This document shows, piece by piece, positions 9,079 to 17,191 of a DNA stretch of 64,000 bases (its first letter is position 1; every line of letters starts with the position of its first letter). The notes under the pieces were generated by a model that worked only from the letters and a program-made list of their open reading frames with translations, was not told where the DNA came from and searched no databases. The stretch is from assembly GCF_009746585.1 (NCBI RefSeq), contig NZ_WRPO01000002.1:248001-312000 (forward strand). The letters are read 5' to 3'. This DNA comes from Novosphingobium aquimarinum. Its GTDB lineage: Bacteria; Pseudomonadota; Alphaproteobacteria; Sphingomonadales; Sphingomonadaceae. A program made the position numbers and the translations under genes.

Positions 9079-10236
9079 ATGACCGAAACTGACGCCCTTT
9101 CCCGAGACGAAGCTGCGAGCCTGTTCCAGCTCGATGGCGCGCCCACCGCGCGGCGGATCGTGGTCGCCATGTCCGGCGGCGTCGACAGTTCGGTGGTGGC
9201 GGCGCTCGCCGCGCGCAGCGGCGCGGAAACCATCGGCATCACCTTGCAGCTCTATGACTATGGCGCCGCGACGGGCCGCAAGGGCGCGTGCTGCGCGGGC
9301 GACGATATCCGCGATGCTCGCGCGGTCGCCGATCGTCTCGGCATCGCGCACTATGTCTTCGATCACGAATCCCGGTTCCGCGAGGACGTGGTCGAGCGTT
9401 TCGCCGACGATTATCTCGCCGGGCGAACGCCGATCCCGTGCATCCGCTGCAACATGGGACCCAAGTTCACCGACCTGTTGCGCATGGCGCGCGATCTCGG
9501 CGCCGATTGCCTCGCGACCGGGCACTACGTCCAGCGCGTCGCAGGACCCGCCGGGCCTGAACTGCACCGCGCCACCGACCCGGCGCGCGACCAAAGCTAC
9601 TTTCTTTACGGCACCACCGAAGCGCAGCTCGATTTCCTGCGCTTCCCGCTGGGTGGCCTGCCCAAGGCCGAAACTCGTCGGATTGCCGAGGCGGAAGGCC
9701 TGCGCGTCGCCGGCAAGCCCGACAGCCAGGACATCTGCTTCGTTCCCGATGGCGATTATGCGCGGATCGTCGGCGATCTGCGCCCCGAAGGCGCCTTGCC
9801 CGGCAAGATCGTGCGCGCGGAAACCGGCGAAGTCCTGGGCGACCATCGCGGCATCATTCATTACACCGTCGGCCAGCGCCGCGGGCTCGAGATCGGGGGG
9901 CAGCCCGAACCGCTCTACGTCATCGGCATCGATGCGGCGACGGCGACTGTCCGCGTCGGTCCGCGCCAGATGCTGGCGGTCGCGCGTGCGCGGATCATCG
10001 AGACCAACCGGATCGGCCCGCTGCCGCAAGGCCCGCTCACCGCAAAAGTGCGGTCGCTGGCCAAGCCGGTTCCGGTCGTGCTCGAAGGTCCCCTGGGCGA
10101 CGGTGCGGACACCGCGATCCGCTTCCTCGAACCCGAATACGGCGTCGCGCCGGGGCAAGCGGCCGTGCTCTATGCCGGCGAACGGGTCGTGGGCGGGGGC
10201 TGGATCGAATCGACGCAAGCCGCCACCCCGGCCTGA
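9079..10236 (+). CDS. mnmA: tRNA-specific 2-thiouridylase MnmA
   Basis: 385 residues. It thiolates U34 of Lys, Glu and Gln tRNAs (s2U), using persulfide sulfur relayed from IscS or its partners, after ATP activation. The PP-loop SGGVDSS is at residues 32-38. The presumed catalytic pair is Cys124 (in PIPCIRCN) and Cys220 (in PDSQDICF), both present. The GHY segment (LATGHYVQR) and the DQSYFLY motif that positions the tRNA are also intact. The C-terminal barrel follows ([20 protein letters not shown]). Length is normal for alphaproteobacteria. It is transcribed divergently from the sciP operon. Confidence 0.97.
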   Translation: MTETDALSRDEAASLFQLDGAPTARRIVVAMSGGVDSSVVAALAARSGAETIGITLQLYDYGAATGRKGACCAGDDIRDARAVADRLGIAHYVFDHESRFREDVVERFADDYLAGRTPIPCIRCNMGPKFTDLLRMARDLGADCLATGHYVQRVAGPAGPELHRATDPARDQSYFLYGTTEAQLDFLRFPLGGLPKAETRRIAEAEGLRVAGKPDSQDICFVPDGDYARIVGDLRPEGALPGKIVRAETGEVLGDHRGIIHYTVGQRRGLEIGGQPEPLYVIGIDAATATVRVGPRQMLAVARARIIETNRIGPLPQGPLTAKVRSLAKPVPVVLEGPLGDGADTAIRFLEPEYGVAPGQAAVLYAGERVVGGGWIESTQAATPA

Positions 10237-10266
10237 AGCTAGCGCCCGGCAGCCAATCGTTCGCGG

Positions 10267-10617
10267 CTACTCATCCCAGGGCTGGAGCTGGCAGCCGGGC
10301 CCATCGCTATAGGTGGCACTCTGGTGCGGCATCAGCGGATACCCGGCAGTGACCGAGCGCTGCTCGGGGTCCTGCGACAACGACAGCGAACCACCGCCCA
10401 TGCGGGCTTCGCAGGCCTCGAGCGGAAGCCCCGAAACGTAGCGGCACACGCACGCCAGCCGCGCCGCCCTGGCCGCTTCGTAGCGCGCCTGGGCGCGGTA
10501 GCTGGTCACCGCCCACGCCAGCCCCGCGACTGCGACGAGCAACACCACCGCGATGAGAATGCGCGGCGCACGCGAAGGCCTCCCTTCGCGGTAGTGCACG
10601 GTCTTGCCTGTTGCCAT
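10267..10617 (-). CDS. Membrane-anchored hypothetical protein
   Basis: 116 residues. A basic cytoplasmic N-terminus is followed by one membrane helix (about 19-38, RILIAVVLLVAVAGLAWAV), then a predicted periplasmic part with three cysteines near CVCRYVSGLPLEACEARMGG and a conserved-looking C-terminus (MPHQSATYSDGPGCQLQPWD). The even number of cysteines suggests disulfides. It is divergent from the following lipoprotein gene, with only 32 nt between starts, and converges with mnmA. I do not recognise a named family, so no function is proposed. Confidence 0.68.
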   Translation of the reverse strand: MATGKTVHYREGRPSRAPRILIAVVLLVAVAGLAWAVTSYRAQARYEAARAARLACVCRYVSGLPLEACEARMGGGSLSLSQDPEQRSVTAGYPLMPHQSATYSDGPGCQLQPWDE

Positions 10618-10649
10618 CCTCGGAAGCCTGTCCCATCACGCCGCGCAGC

Positions 10650-11777
10650 ATGGCCCGGCCCTTCCTGTTCCCTATCCTCGCCGCGCTCGCGCTTCCAGCC
10701 CTTGCCGGATGTGGCGGGGGAAACGCGCCCGAGCCGCCCCCACCCCCCAGCGCCGAATCGCTTGCCGCGATCGAGGACGCCGGCGGCGCGCCGCGTGATC
10801 AACTGGGCCGCGCGATCGATCGCATCTTCGCCGAGGAGGCCGGGCGAACCGACGCCTTGCTCATCCTCAAGCGGGGCAAGCCGATCGTCGCGCGCTATGA
10901 AAGCGGCATTACCGCCAAGACTCGCCTGCCGGGCTGGTCGATGGCGCAATGCGTCACCGGATTGATGATCGGCCAGCTCGTCAGCGACGGGCGTCTGCGG
11001 CTCGACGAGACCCCGCCCGTCGCCGCCTGGCAGCGCTCGGGCGACCCGCGTGGCGCGATCACCGTGCGCCAGCTGCTGCAGATGCGTTCGGGCTTGCGCC
11101 ACCGCGACGAACCGGGGCAGGGCTTGGATTCGGATACCGAGCGCATGCTCTTCCTCGATGGGCGTGACGACATGGCCGGCTATGCCGAAGCCCAGCCGAT
11201 GCGCGCGGTTGCCGGACGAACCTTTGCGTACTCCGCCGCCACCCCCGTGATCCTCGCCGATCTGGCCGCGCGGGCGCTGGCGCCGGACGGCAGCCCCGAG
11301 GCCCGCCGGATCGCGGTGGCGCAGTATCTCGACAATCGGGTGCTCGAGCCGATCGGGCTGACCTCGATGATCGCGGACTACGATCGGGCCGGCACCCTGA
11401 TCGGATCGAACATGATCCACGCGAATGCGCCGGACTGGGCGGTTCTGGGCGAATTCCTGCGCCGCAACGGATCGGTGAAAGGCGCGCAGATCCTGCCGCG
11501 TCGCTGGATCGAATTCATGCGCCGCCCCTCCCCGCGCAACGCCGCTTACGGCGCCCTGTTATGGCTCAATGCCCCGCGGCCCGCAGGCGAGGACATGCTG
11601 TGGCCCGCGCGCGCTTCGGACAAGCTGTTTGCCTGTCGCGGCGAGCATGGACAATATCTCGTGGGATCGCCCGATCAGCTGCTCACGATCGTCCGGCTGG
11701 GCTGGTCGGAAGGCGAAGAAACCGCCGAGCTGCACGAGCGACTGGGCGAACTCCTCGCCCTGTTCCCAAGCAACTGA
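10650..11777 (+). CDS. Lipoprotein of the serine hydrolase/beta-lactamase (class C) fold, active site altered
   Basis: 375 residues. The start at 10650 gives a lipoprotein signal peptide with lipobox ALAG-Cys21, then a proline-rich tether. The body has the NylB/class C penicillin-recognising layout: GLMIGQLVSDGRLRLDETPP, the QLLQMRSGL motif, FAYSAATPVILADL (Tyr of the YxN-like box), VLEPIGLTSM, and GEHGQYLVGSPDQLLTIVRL. The normal SxxK nucleophile motif reads Ser97-Met-Ala-Gln100, so the general-base lysine is replaced by glutamine and the following residue is Cys. The protein may therefore be inactive as a hydrolase or use different chemistry. A longer start at 10611 overlaps the divergent gene and hides the lipobox. 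Confidence 0.85.
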   Translation: MARPFLFPILAALALPALAGCGGGNAPEPPPPPSAESLAAIEDAGGAPRDQLGRAIDRIFAEEAGRTDALLILKRGKPIVARYESGITAKTRLPGWSMAQCVTGLMIGQLVSDGRLRLDETPPVAAWQRSGDPRGAITVRQLLQMRSGLRHRDEPGQGLDSDTERMLFLDGRDDMAGYAEAQPMRAVAGRTFAYSAATPVILADLAARALAPDGSPEARRIAVAQYLDNRVLEPIGLTSMIADYDRAGTLIGSNMIHANAPDWAVLGEFLRRNGSVKGAQILPRRWIEFMRRPSPRNAAYGALLWLNAPRPAGEDMLWPARASDKLFACRGEHGQYLVGSPDQLLTIVRLGWSEGEETAELHERLGELLALFPSN

Positions 11778-11788
11778 GCTAGAGGCGT

Positions 11789-12583
11789 TTACCAGCGGAA
11801 GCGGCCCTCGACGATCGTGACGCTCGCGCCGGCAAGCCAGACGCGATCGCCGTCGATCCGGCATTCGAGGTGTCCCCCGCGCGCCGAAGCTTGATGGGCG
11901 GTGAAAGTCTTCCGGCCGAGCCGCTGCGTCCAATACGGCGTGAGCACGGAATGTGCCGAGCCGGTCACGCTGTCCTCATCGATACCGGCGCCGGGTACGA
12001 ACACCCGGCTGACGACATCCGTCTCGCGTCCCGGCGCCGTGACGGTGAAGGAATCGTCGCCGAGCGCGGCCAGCGCGCCGAAGTCGGGCGTCATCGCCAG
12101 AACTTCGCCGGCATTGCGATATACGAACAAGTTGTAGCCATCGGCATTGCGGCGGATTTCGGCCGGCTCCGTCCCAAGCGCGGCCACGGCCTCGGGCAGG
12201 CTCGCCGGCTGGGTCGCAATCGCGGGCAGGCCGACTTCGAGCAGCGCGCCCGCACGCCTGACTTCGAGCACGCCTGCCTTCCGCGTGCGGAACCGGACAG
12301 ATTCGCGCGCCGGTTCGAGACCGAGCAACACATGCCCAGAGGCGAGCGTGGCATGCCCGCACAACCGGATCTCGTCGACCGGCGTGAACCAGCGCAACTC
12401 CCAGTCGGTCTCGCCGCTGGCATCGCGCACGAGAAAGGCGGTTTCGGCGAAATTGTTCTCGTTGCCGATGCGGCGCAGCACTCCATCCTCGGGCCATGTT
12501 TCGAGGATCATCACGGCTGCCTGATTGCCGGTGAACGGCTCGGCGGCGAAAGCGTCGACATGCCAATAGGGAACGTCGGGCAT
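11789..12583 (-). CDS. PhzF-family epimerase/isomerase
   Basis: 264 residues. The opening WHVDAFAAEPFTGNQAAVMI and the catalytic glutamate Glu47 in NNFAETAFLV are diagnostic for the PhzF (diaminopimelate-epimerase-like) fold, as are IRLCGHATLASGHVL and the second-half DEDSVTGSAHSVLTPYW. Family members isomerise small hydroxy- or amino-acids; the substrate here is unknown and there is no phenazine cluster nearby. Its ATG overlaps the stop of the CDF transporter gene by one base (TGATG). It is the third gene of the pdxH operon and converges with the serine-hydrolase-like gene. Confidence 0.93.
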   Translation of the reverse strand: MPDVPYWHVDAFAAEPFTGNQAAVMILETWPEDGVLRRIGNENNFAETAFLVRDASGETDWELRWFTPVDEIRLCGHATLASGHVLLGLEPARESVRFRTRKAGVLEVRRAGALLEVGLPAIATQPASLPEAVAALGTEPAEIRRNADGYNLFVYRNAGEVLAMTPDFGALAALGDDSFTVTAPGRETDVVSRVFVPGAGIDEDSVTGSAHSVLTPYWTQRLGRKTFTAHQASARGGHLECRIDGDRVWLAGASVTIVEGRFRW

Positions 12584-13566
12584 CAGGCGGCTCCTTCTTC
12601 CGGAGCGCGCTGCGCCAAGTAGGCTTCGACGTCGCAGGTATTCGGCAGGACATCTTCGGCCGCGCGACCGTGTTCGTCGACGTGCCCCGAAGGATCGGGG
12701 TGGATCAGGATTTCCAGGTCCGGCAATTCGCGATGCAGCCGCTCCTCGATGTCGTCCATCACGTCATGCGCGGTGCGAACGGTCATGTTCGGATCGACCC
12801 AGACGTGGAACTGAACGAAGTCGCGATTGCCCGAGGTGCGAGTCCGCAAGTCATGAACGCCGGTGATGTCCGGGTTGCGCGCGAGGATCTCCAGGAAGCG
12901 GTCCTTTTTTTCCTGCGGCCATTCGTGATCCATCAGCTGTTCGAGCACGGCTTGCGAGGCCCGCCACGCGCCCCAGCCGAGCCAGGCCGCGATCCCCAAG
13001 CCGAACACGCCGTCGGCACCCGCGATCCCGGCGAAGCGATCGAGCGCGAGCGCGGCGATCACTGCGAGATTGAGGAACAAGTCCGACTGGTAATGGACGC
13101 TGTCGGTCTCGATCGCGAGGCTACGCGTCCTGCGCACGACATAACGCTGCCACCCGACCAGCAGCAGCGTGAGGACGATCGCGACCACCGAGACGGCCAT
13201 GCCGGCCTCGACCGCTTCCGGCCGGCTGCCGAGGATCAGCTGCTCGATCGCGCGCGCGGCGATCCCGAGCGCGGAGATCGAGATGAGAACCAGCTGGAAC
13301 AGCGCCGCGATCGCTTCGGCCTTGCCGTGGCCGAAGCGGTGATCGTCGTCCGCCGGCCGCGATGCAATCCACACCGCGGTGAGCGTGGCGATGCTGGCGA
13401 CGAGATCGAGGGCCGTGTCGGCGAGGCTGCCGAGCATCGCGATCGAGCCCGTCGACCACGCCGCCCAGATCTTGAGCAGCAGCAGGATCGCGGCGAGCGT
13501 GATGCTGGCAATCGCGGCGGACCGGCGAAGATTGTTCCCCCTGTCCTGGGATCGGAGCGTGCTCAT
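12583..13566 (-). CDS. Cation diffusion facilitator (FieF-like divalent metal exporter)
   Basis: 327 residues. Six predicted membrane helices carry the metal-site motif [12 protein letters not shown] (Asp50 and Asp54, TM2), and a second aspartate-containing helix is at [14 protein letters not shown]. The cytoplasmic linker [17 protein letters not shown] is the CDF signature. The C-terminal ferredoxin-like domain ([26 protein letters not shown]) binds metal and regulates dimer closure. It exports Zn, Fe or similar ions in exchange for protons. The start overlaps the pdxH stop by ATGA. A histidine-poor linker gives no firm clue to the preferred metal. Confidence 0.94.
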   Translation of the reverse strand: MSTLRSQDRGNNLRRSAAIASITLAAILLLLKIWAAWSTGSIAMLGSLADTALDLVASIATLTAVWIASRPADDDHRFGHGKAEAIAALFQLVLISISALGIAARAIEQLILGSRPEAVEAGMAVSVVAIVLTLLLVGWQRYVVRRTRSLAIETDSVHYQSDLFLNLAVIAALALDRFAGIAGADGVFGLGIAAWLGWGAWRASQAVLEQLMDHEWPQEKKDRFLEILARNPDITGVHDLRTRTSGNRDFVQFHVWVDPNMTVRTAHDVMDDIEERLHRELPDLEILIHPDPSGHVDEHGRAAEDVLPNTCDVEAYLAQRAPEEGAA

Positions 13567-14171
13567 GGATAGAGAAGCGTACTCGGCCAGTCCTTGCCGT
13601 CGCGGCGGAACTGGCGGCGCTCGTGGAGCCGGTTGGGGCGATCTTGCCAGAATTCGATCACCTGCGGAGCGACGCGAAAGCCGGTCCAGTGGGCCGGACG
13701 GTCCACCTCTGTGCCAGCGAAACGTTCGCGCGCCTGCTCGTACCGCGCGAGAAACGTGGCGCGATCGTCCAGCGGGCGCGACTGATCGGACGCGACCGCG
13801 CCGAGCTGCGAATCGCGCGCGCGCGAGTGAAAATAGGCATCGGCGGTGGCATCGTCGACCTGGCTGACCGGTCCTTCGATGCGCACTTGCCGGCGCAGGC
13901 TCTTCCAGTGAAAGAGCAGGGCCACATGCGGATTGGCCAGCAATTCCTCGCCCTTGCGGCTTTGCGCATTGGTGTAAAAGACGAAGCCGTCCGGGCCGTG
14001 CCCCTTGAGCAGCACCATGCGAACCGAGGGCCGTCCGTCGGCGGTGGTCGTCGCCAGCGCCATCGCGTTGGAATCGTTGATTTCCGCGGCGCGCGCTTCC
14101 GCCATCCAGGCGTCAAACAGGGCGATCGGATCCGTATCCGGGATCACTTCGGCGAGGGTTTCCGATGACAT
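13563..14171 (-). CDS. pdxH: Pyridoxamine 5'-phosphate oxidase
   Basis: 202 residues. This FMN enzyme oxidises PNP/PMP to pyridoxal phosphate. Recognisable segments are [68 protein letters not shown] and the C-terminal [20 protein letters not shown] with RLHER, which bind FMN phosphate and substrate. Length is typical. It is the first gene of a three-gene operon with 1-4-nt overlaps (pdxH, CDF, phzF-like), and is divergent from the dnaJ-like gene across 138 bp. Confidence 0.97.
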   Translation of the reverse strand: MSSETLAEVIPDTDPIALFDAWMAEARAAEINDSNAMALATTTADGRPSVRMVLLKGHGPDGFVFYTNAQSRKGEELLANPHVALLFHWKSLRRQVRIEGPVSQVDDATADAYFHSRARDSQLGAVASDQSRPLDDRATFLARYEQARERFAGTEVDRPAHWTGFRVAPQVIEFWQDRPNRLHERRQFRRDGKDWPSTLLYP

Positions 14172-14309
14172 GATGGTTCCTTGGTAGAGCTTTGCCGAGC
14201 GCGCCGCAGCCGGGCGGGCTGCTGCGCTGCACGGGCCGGCGATAGCCTTGCTTGGCGTTACAGGAAAGCGCTGCTTGCCGGAACGCCCTTGCCATCCTAG
14301 CTAAGGCGC

Positions 14310-15284
14310 ATGCCAGCCGATCCGTATTCCATCCTCGGTATATCTCGCGGTGCGACCGAGAAGGAGATCAAATCCGCCTATCGGAAGCTCGCGAAAGAGT
14401 TTCATCCGGATGCCAACCAGGGCAATCCGAAGGCCGCGGAGCGCTTCAGCGATGCCACCCGGGCCTACGACCTCCTGTCCGACAAGGACAAGCGCGCGCG
14501 TTTCGACCGCGGCGAGATCGACCTCGAAGGCAATCCGACGATGCCGTTCGGCGGCGGCGGCGGCGGTTTCGGCGGCGGCAACCAGCGCGGCTTCGGTGGA
14601 GGCGGCGGCGGTTTCGAGGGCTTTGCCAACGAAGGCGTCGACATGGGCGACATCTTCAGCGAGATCTTCGGCAATCGGGCTGGTCCCGGTGGTGGCGGCG
14701 GTGGCGGCCAATCCGGCGGGTTCGCGGGTTTCGGCGGTTCGCGTGGCCGCGGGCGCGCCGCACCGAAGGGCGCCAACGTGTCTTATCGTCTCGCCGTTTC
14801 GCTGCCGGATGCCGCCTCGCTGGCACCACAGCGGATCACGCTGTCGGACGGCAAATCGATCGATCTGAAACTGCCGGCCGGGCTCGAGGACGGGATGCAG
14901 ATGCGTCTTGCCGGCAAGGGCGAACCCGGCGTGGGCGGCAAGGGCGATGCCATCATCACCATCCAGATCGAGCCGCACCCCTTCTTCCGCCGCGACGGCG
15001 ACGATGTCCGGCTCGACTTGCCGATTTCGCTCGACGAGGCGCTGTTCGGCGCCAAAGTGCGCGCGCCCACGGTGGACGGCACAGTGATGCTGTCGGTTCC
15101 GGCCGGAAGCAGTTCGGGCAAGGTCCTGCGCCTCAAGGGCAAAGGCTTCACGCGCAAGGACGGCAGCCGCGGTGACCAGCTGGTCAATCTCGAAATCGCG
15201 CTGCCGGCGGATCCTGCCGAACTTCGGAGCAAGCTCGAGGGCTGGACCGATCCGGCCAACGTGCGGGACAAGCTTGGCGTCTGA
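14310..15284 (+). CDS. DnaJ/CbpA-type J-domain co-chaperone (no zinc finger)
   Basis: 324 residues. The N-terminal J-domain has the HPD triad at 32-34 (KEFHPDANQG), with YSILGISRGATEKEIKSAYR before it. A glycine-rich region spans about 80-145 (many GGGG runs), then comes a two-lobed substrate-binding C-terminal domain (GKSIDLKLPAGLEDGMQMRL; PHPFFRRDGDDVRLDLPISL; RLKGKGFTRKDGSRGDQLV). The CxxCxGxG zinc repeats of DnaJ itself are absent, placing it with CbpA or class B J-proteins that stimulate DnaK. The start has AAGG nearby. yihY follows after 13 nt and fabI after that. Confidence 0.94.
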   Translation: MPADPYSILGISRGATEKEIKSAYRKLAKEFHPDANQGNPKAAERFSDATRAYDLLSDKDKRARFDRGEIDLEGNPTMPFGGGGGGFGGGNQRGFGGGGGGFEGFANEGVDMGDIFSEIFGNRAGPGGGGGGGQSGGFAGFGGSRGRGRAAPKGANVSYRLAVSLPDAASLAPQRITLSDGKSIDLKLPAGLEDGMQMRLAGKGEPGVGGKGDAIITIQIEPHPFFRRDGDDVRLDLPISLDEALFGAKVRAPTVDGTVMLSVPAGSSSGKVLRLKGKGFTRKDGSRGDQLVNLEIALPADPAELRSKLEGWTDPANVRDKLGV

Positions 15285-15297
15285 ACCGCGCCGACCC

Positions 15298-16302
15298 ATG
15301 CAACCGGGCGTGCATGACGAGCCGCTGGAAGGCGCGAAGGTACCACCCGATCTGACGCCCGAGGGTCGGCGGCAGGATGCTCTCCACAAGCGTGACATCC
15401 AGGCGATGATCATGGCGTCGGCAGGGCCTGGCACGCGCTTCTTCACGGTCGTCAAACGGATCTGGACGGGAGCCTGGAACGATGGCTTCATTCACGCCGG
15501 CAACCTCGCCTACATGACGCTGCTGGCACTGTTCCCGTTCTTCATCGCGGTCGCCGCGATCTACGCCATGATCGGCGAGCAGGGCCAACTCAATGCGACG
15601 ATCAGTGCGGTATTGACCGCTGTTCCTCCGCGCGTGGCCGAAGTGCTGGGGCCCGTCGCGCGCGATATCGCCGCCGCCCGGCAGGGGTGGCTGCTGTGGA
15701 TCGGCGGTCTCTTCGGGATCTGGACCGCCACCAGCCTGATCGAGACGATTCGCGACATTCTGCACCGGGCTTACGGAACCCCGGCCACGCACGCATTCTG
15801 GCACTATCGCCTGTTTTCGACCGGCGTCATTTTCGCGGCGGTGCTGCTGCTGCTGATCGCGCTGTCGGGGCAAGTCATGCTGTCGGCCGTGCAGGAGATC
15901 GTGCTTGCCCTGTTCCCCGGGCTCGACGTGCTCGTCAGCGAGTTCCTGATCACGCGGCTGATCAGCGCCGGCGCACTGTTCGGTTCCATCTACATGCTGT
16001 TCATCTCGCTGACACCCTCCCGATACCAGTCGCGGCGCTATCCCAAATGGCCGGGTGCCGCGCTGGTAACGACCTGGTGGATTCTCGTCACCTATGCCTT
16101 GCCCCGGGTGTTGCGGACGTTCTTCACCTACGACTTGACCTACGGTTCGCTCGCCGGAGTGATGATCGCGCTTTTCTTTTTCTGGCTCGTCGGACTAGGA
16201 ATGGTGGTTGGCGCGGAATTGAATGCCGCGCTCGCCGTTTCGCCGGAGGAGCAGGAAGTGCTCCAGACACAAGGCGAGGCGGTCTCCGTAACGAACGGCT
16301 GA
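15298..16302 (+). CDS. YihY/virulence factor BrkB family membrane protein
   Basis: 334 residues from ATG 15298; a TTG at 15274 in the same frame would add eight residues. A roughly 55-residue cytoplasmic N-terminus precedes about six membrane helices. Family features are WNDGFIHAGNLAYMTLLALF (the DN...AA.LAYYTLLSLFP pattern), LIETIRDILHRAYGTPATHA, the helix VILLL-type block FAAVLLLLIALSGQ, PSRYQSRRYPKWPGAALVTT, and FTYDLTYGSLAGVMIALFFF. Formerly annotated ribonuclease BN, these proteins are not RNases; the function is unresolved. It lies directly before fabI with no gap, suggesting one transcript. Confidence 0.92.
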   Translation: MQPGVHDEPLEGAKVPPDLTPEGRRQDALHKRDIQAMIMASAGPGTRFFTVVKRIWTGAWNDGFIHAGNLAYMTLLALFPFFIAVAAIYAMIGEQGQLNATISAVLTAVPPRVAEVLGPVARDIAAARQGWLLWIGGLFGIWTATSLIETIRDILHRAYGTPATHAFWHYRLFSTGVIFAAVLLLLIALSGQVMLSAVQEIVLALFPGLDVLVSEFLITRLISAGALFGSIYMLFISLTPSRYQSRRYPKWPGAALVTTWWILVTYALPRVLRTFFTYDLTYGSLAGVMIALFFFWLVGLGMVVGAELNAALAVSPEEQEVLQTQGEAVSVTNG

Positions 16303-16320
16303 ATGCAGGATAGTAGTACG

Positions 16321-17127
16321 ATGACCGGATTGATGCAGGGCAAACGTGGGCTGATCATGGGCCTTGCGAACGACAAATCGCTGGCCTGGGGGATCGCGCG
16401 CAAGCTGCGTGAGCACGGCGCCGAGCTGGCCTTTACCTATCAGGGCGCGGCGCTGGAAAAGCGCGTCCGTCCGCTCGCCGAAAGCGTCGGCTCGGATATT
16501 CTCATCGATTGCGATGTCGCCGATATGGACCGGCTCGATACCGCGTTCGAGCAGTTGCAAACGCGCTGGGATTCGCTCGATTTCCTCGTCCACGCGATCG
16601 GCTTCTCCGACAAATCGCAATTGCGCGGGCGCTTCTACGATACGACGCTCGACAACTTTCTGCTGACGCTCAACATTTCGGCCTACAGTCTGGTCGCCGT
16701 GACTAAGCGGGCGATGGAGATGATGCCCGAAAGCGGCGGTTCGATCCTGACTCTGACGTACTACGGCGCCGAAAAGGTCGTGCCGCACTATAATGTCATG
16801 GGTGTTGCCAAGGCGGCCCTGGAAGCGAGCGTGAAGTACCTCGCCAACGATCTCGGCCCGCGCAACATCCGCGTGAACGCAATCTCGGCGGGCCCGATCC
16901 AGACGCTGGCAGCGCGCGGCATCGGCGATTTCAACTACATCCTCAAATGGAACGAACTGAACTCGCCGATGCGGCGTAACGTGACCATCGACGATGTCGG
17001 CGGCAGCGGCCTTTACCTGCTGTCCGACCTCGCCAGCGGCGTCACCGGCGAGATCCATTATGTCGACGGCGGCTACAACGTCATCGGCATGAAGCAGGAG
17101 GACGCGCCCGACATCGCGCTGGCCTGA
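16321..17127 (+). CDS. fabI: Enoyl-[acyl-carrier-protein] reductase (NADH), FabI
   Basis: 268 residues from ATG 16321, which has AGGA 10 nt upstream; an ATG at 16303, abutting the yihY stop, would add six residues. It catalyses the last reductive step of fatty-acid elongation. Seen: the Gly-rich NAD site with SLAWGIARKL, the FabI-type active site with Tyr147/148 (TYYGAEK), Tyr157 and Lys164 (HYNVMGVAKAALEASVKYLA), and the C-terminal SGVTGEIHYVDGGYNVIGM. This motif set is that of the triclosan-sensitive FabI class rather than FabV or FabL. It is the end of the dnaJ-like/yihY/fabI run. Confidence 0.97.
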   Translation: MTGLMQGKRGLIMGLANDKSLAWGIARKLREHGAELAFTYQGAALEKRVRPLAESVGSDILIDCDVADMDRLDTAFEQLQTRWDSLDFLVHAIGFSDKSQLRGRFYDTTLDNFLLTLNISAYSLVAVTKRAMEMMPESGGSILTLTYYGAEKVVPHYNVMGVAKAALEASVKYLANDLGPRNIRVNAISAGPIQTLAARGIGDFNYILKWNELNSPMRRNVTIDDVGGSGLYLLSDLASGVTGEIHYVDGGYNVIGMKQEDAPDIALA

Positions 17128-17142
17128 GCTAGTGTGTCGAAG

Positions 17143-17166
17143 CCCAGCGCCGGCCCCGGCGCTGGG
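17143..17166. terminator. GC-rich hairpin between convergent fabI and giant surface-protein gene
   Basis: CCCAGCGCCGG and CCGGCGCTGGG are perfectly complementary and separated by two bases (realistically a 4-nt loop). It lies 16 nt after fabI and 26 nt from the end of the opposing gene. There is no U-tract on either strand, so it is only a possible bidirectional terminator or 3'-end protector. Confidence 0.5.
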
Positions 17167-17191
17167 TGCGCGCGCCGAAGCGCGCCGCCGT

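Noticed and set aside
9022..10218. 398-codon minus-strand open frame opposite mnmA
   Set aside because: Antisense shadow; mnmA motifs are intact on the plus strand.
11789..12583. PhzF homologue as a sign of a phenazine cluster
   Set aside because: No other phz genes; the neighbours are pdxH and a metal exporter, and the family is broad.
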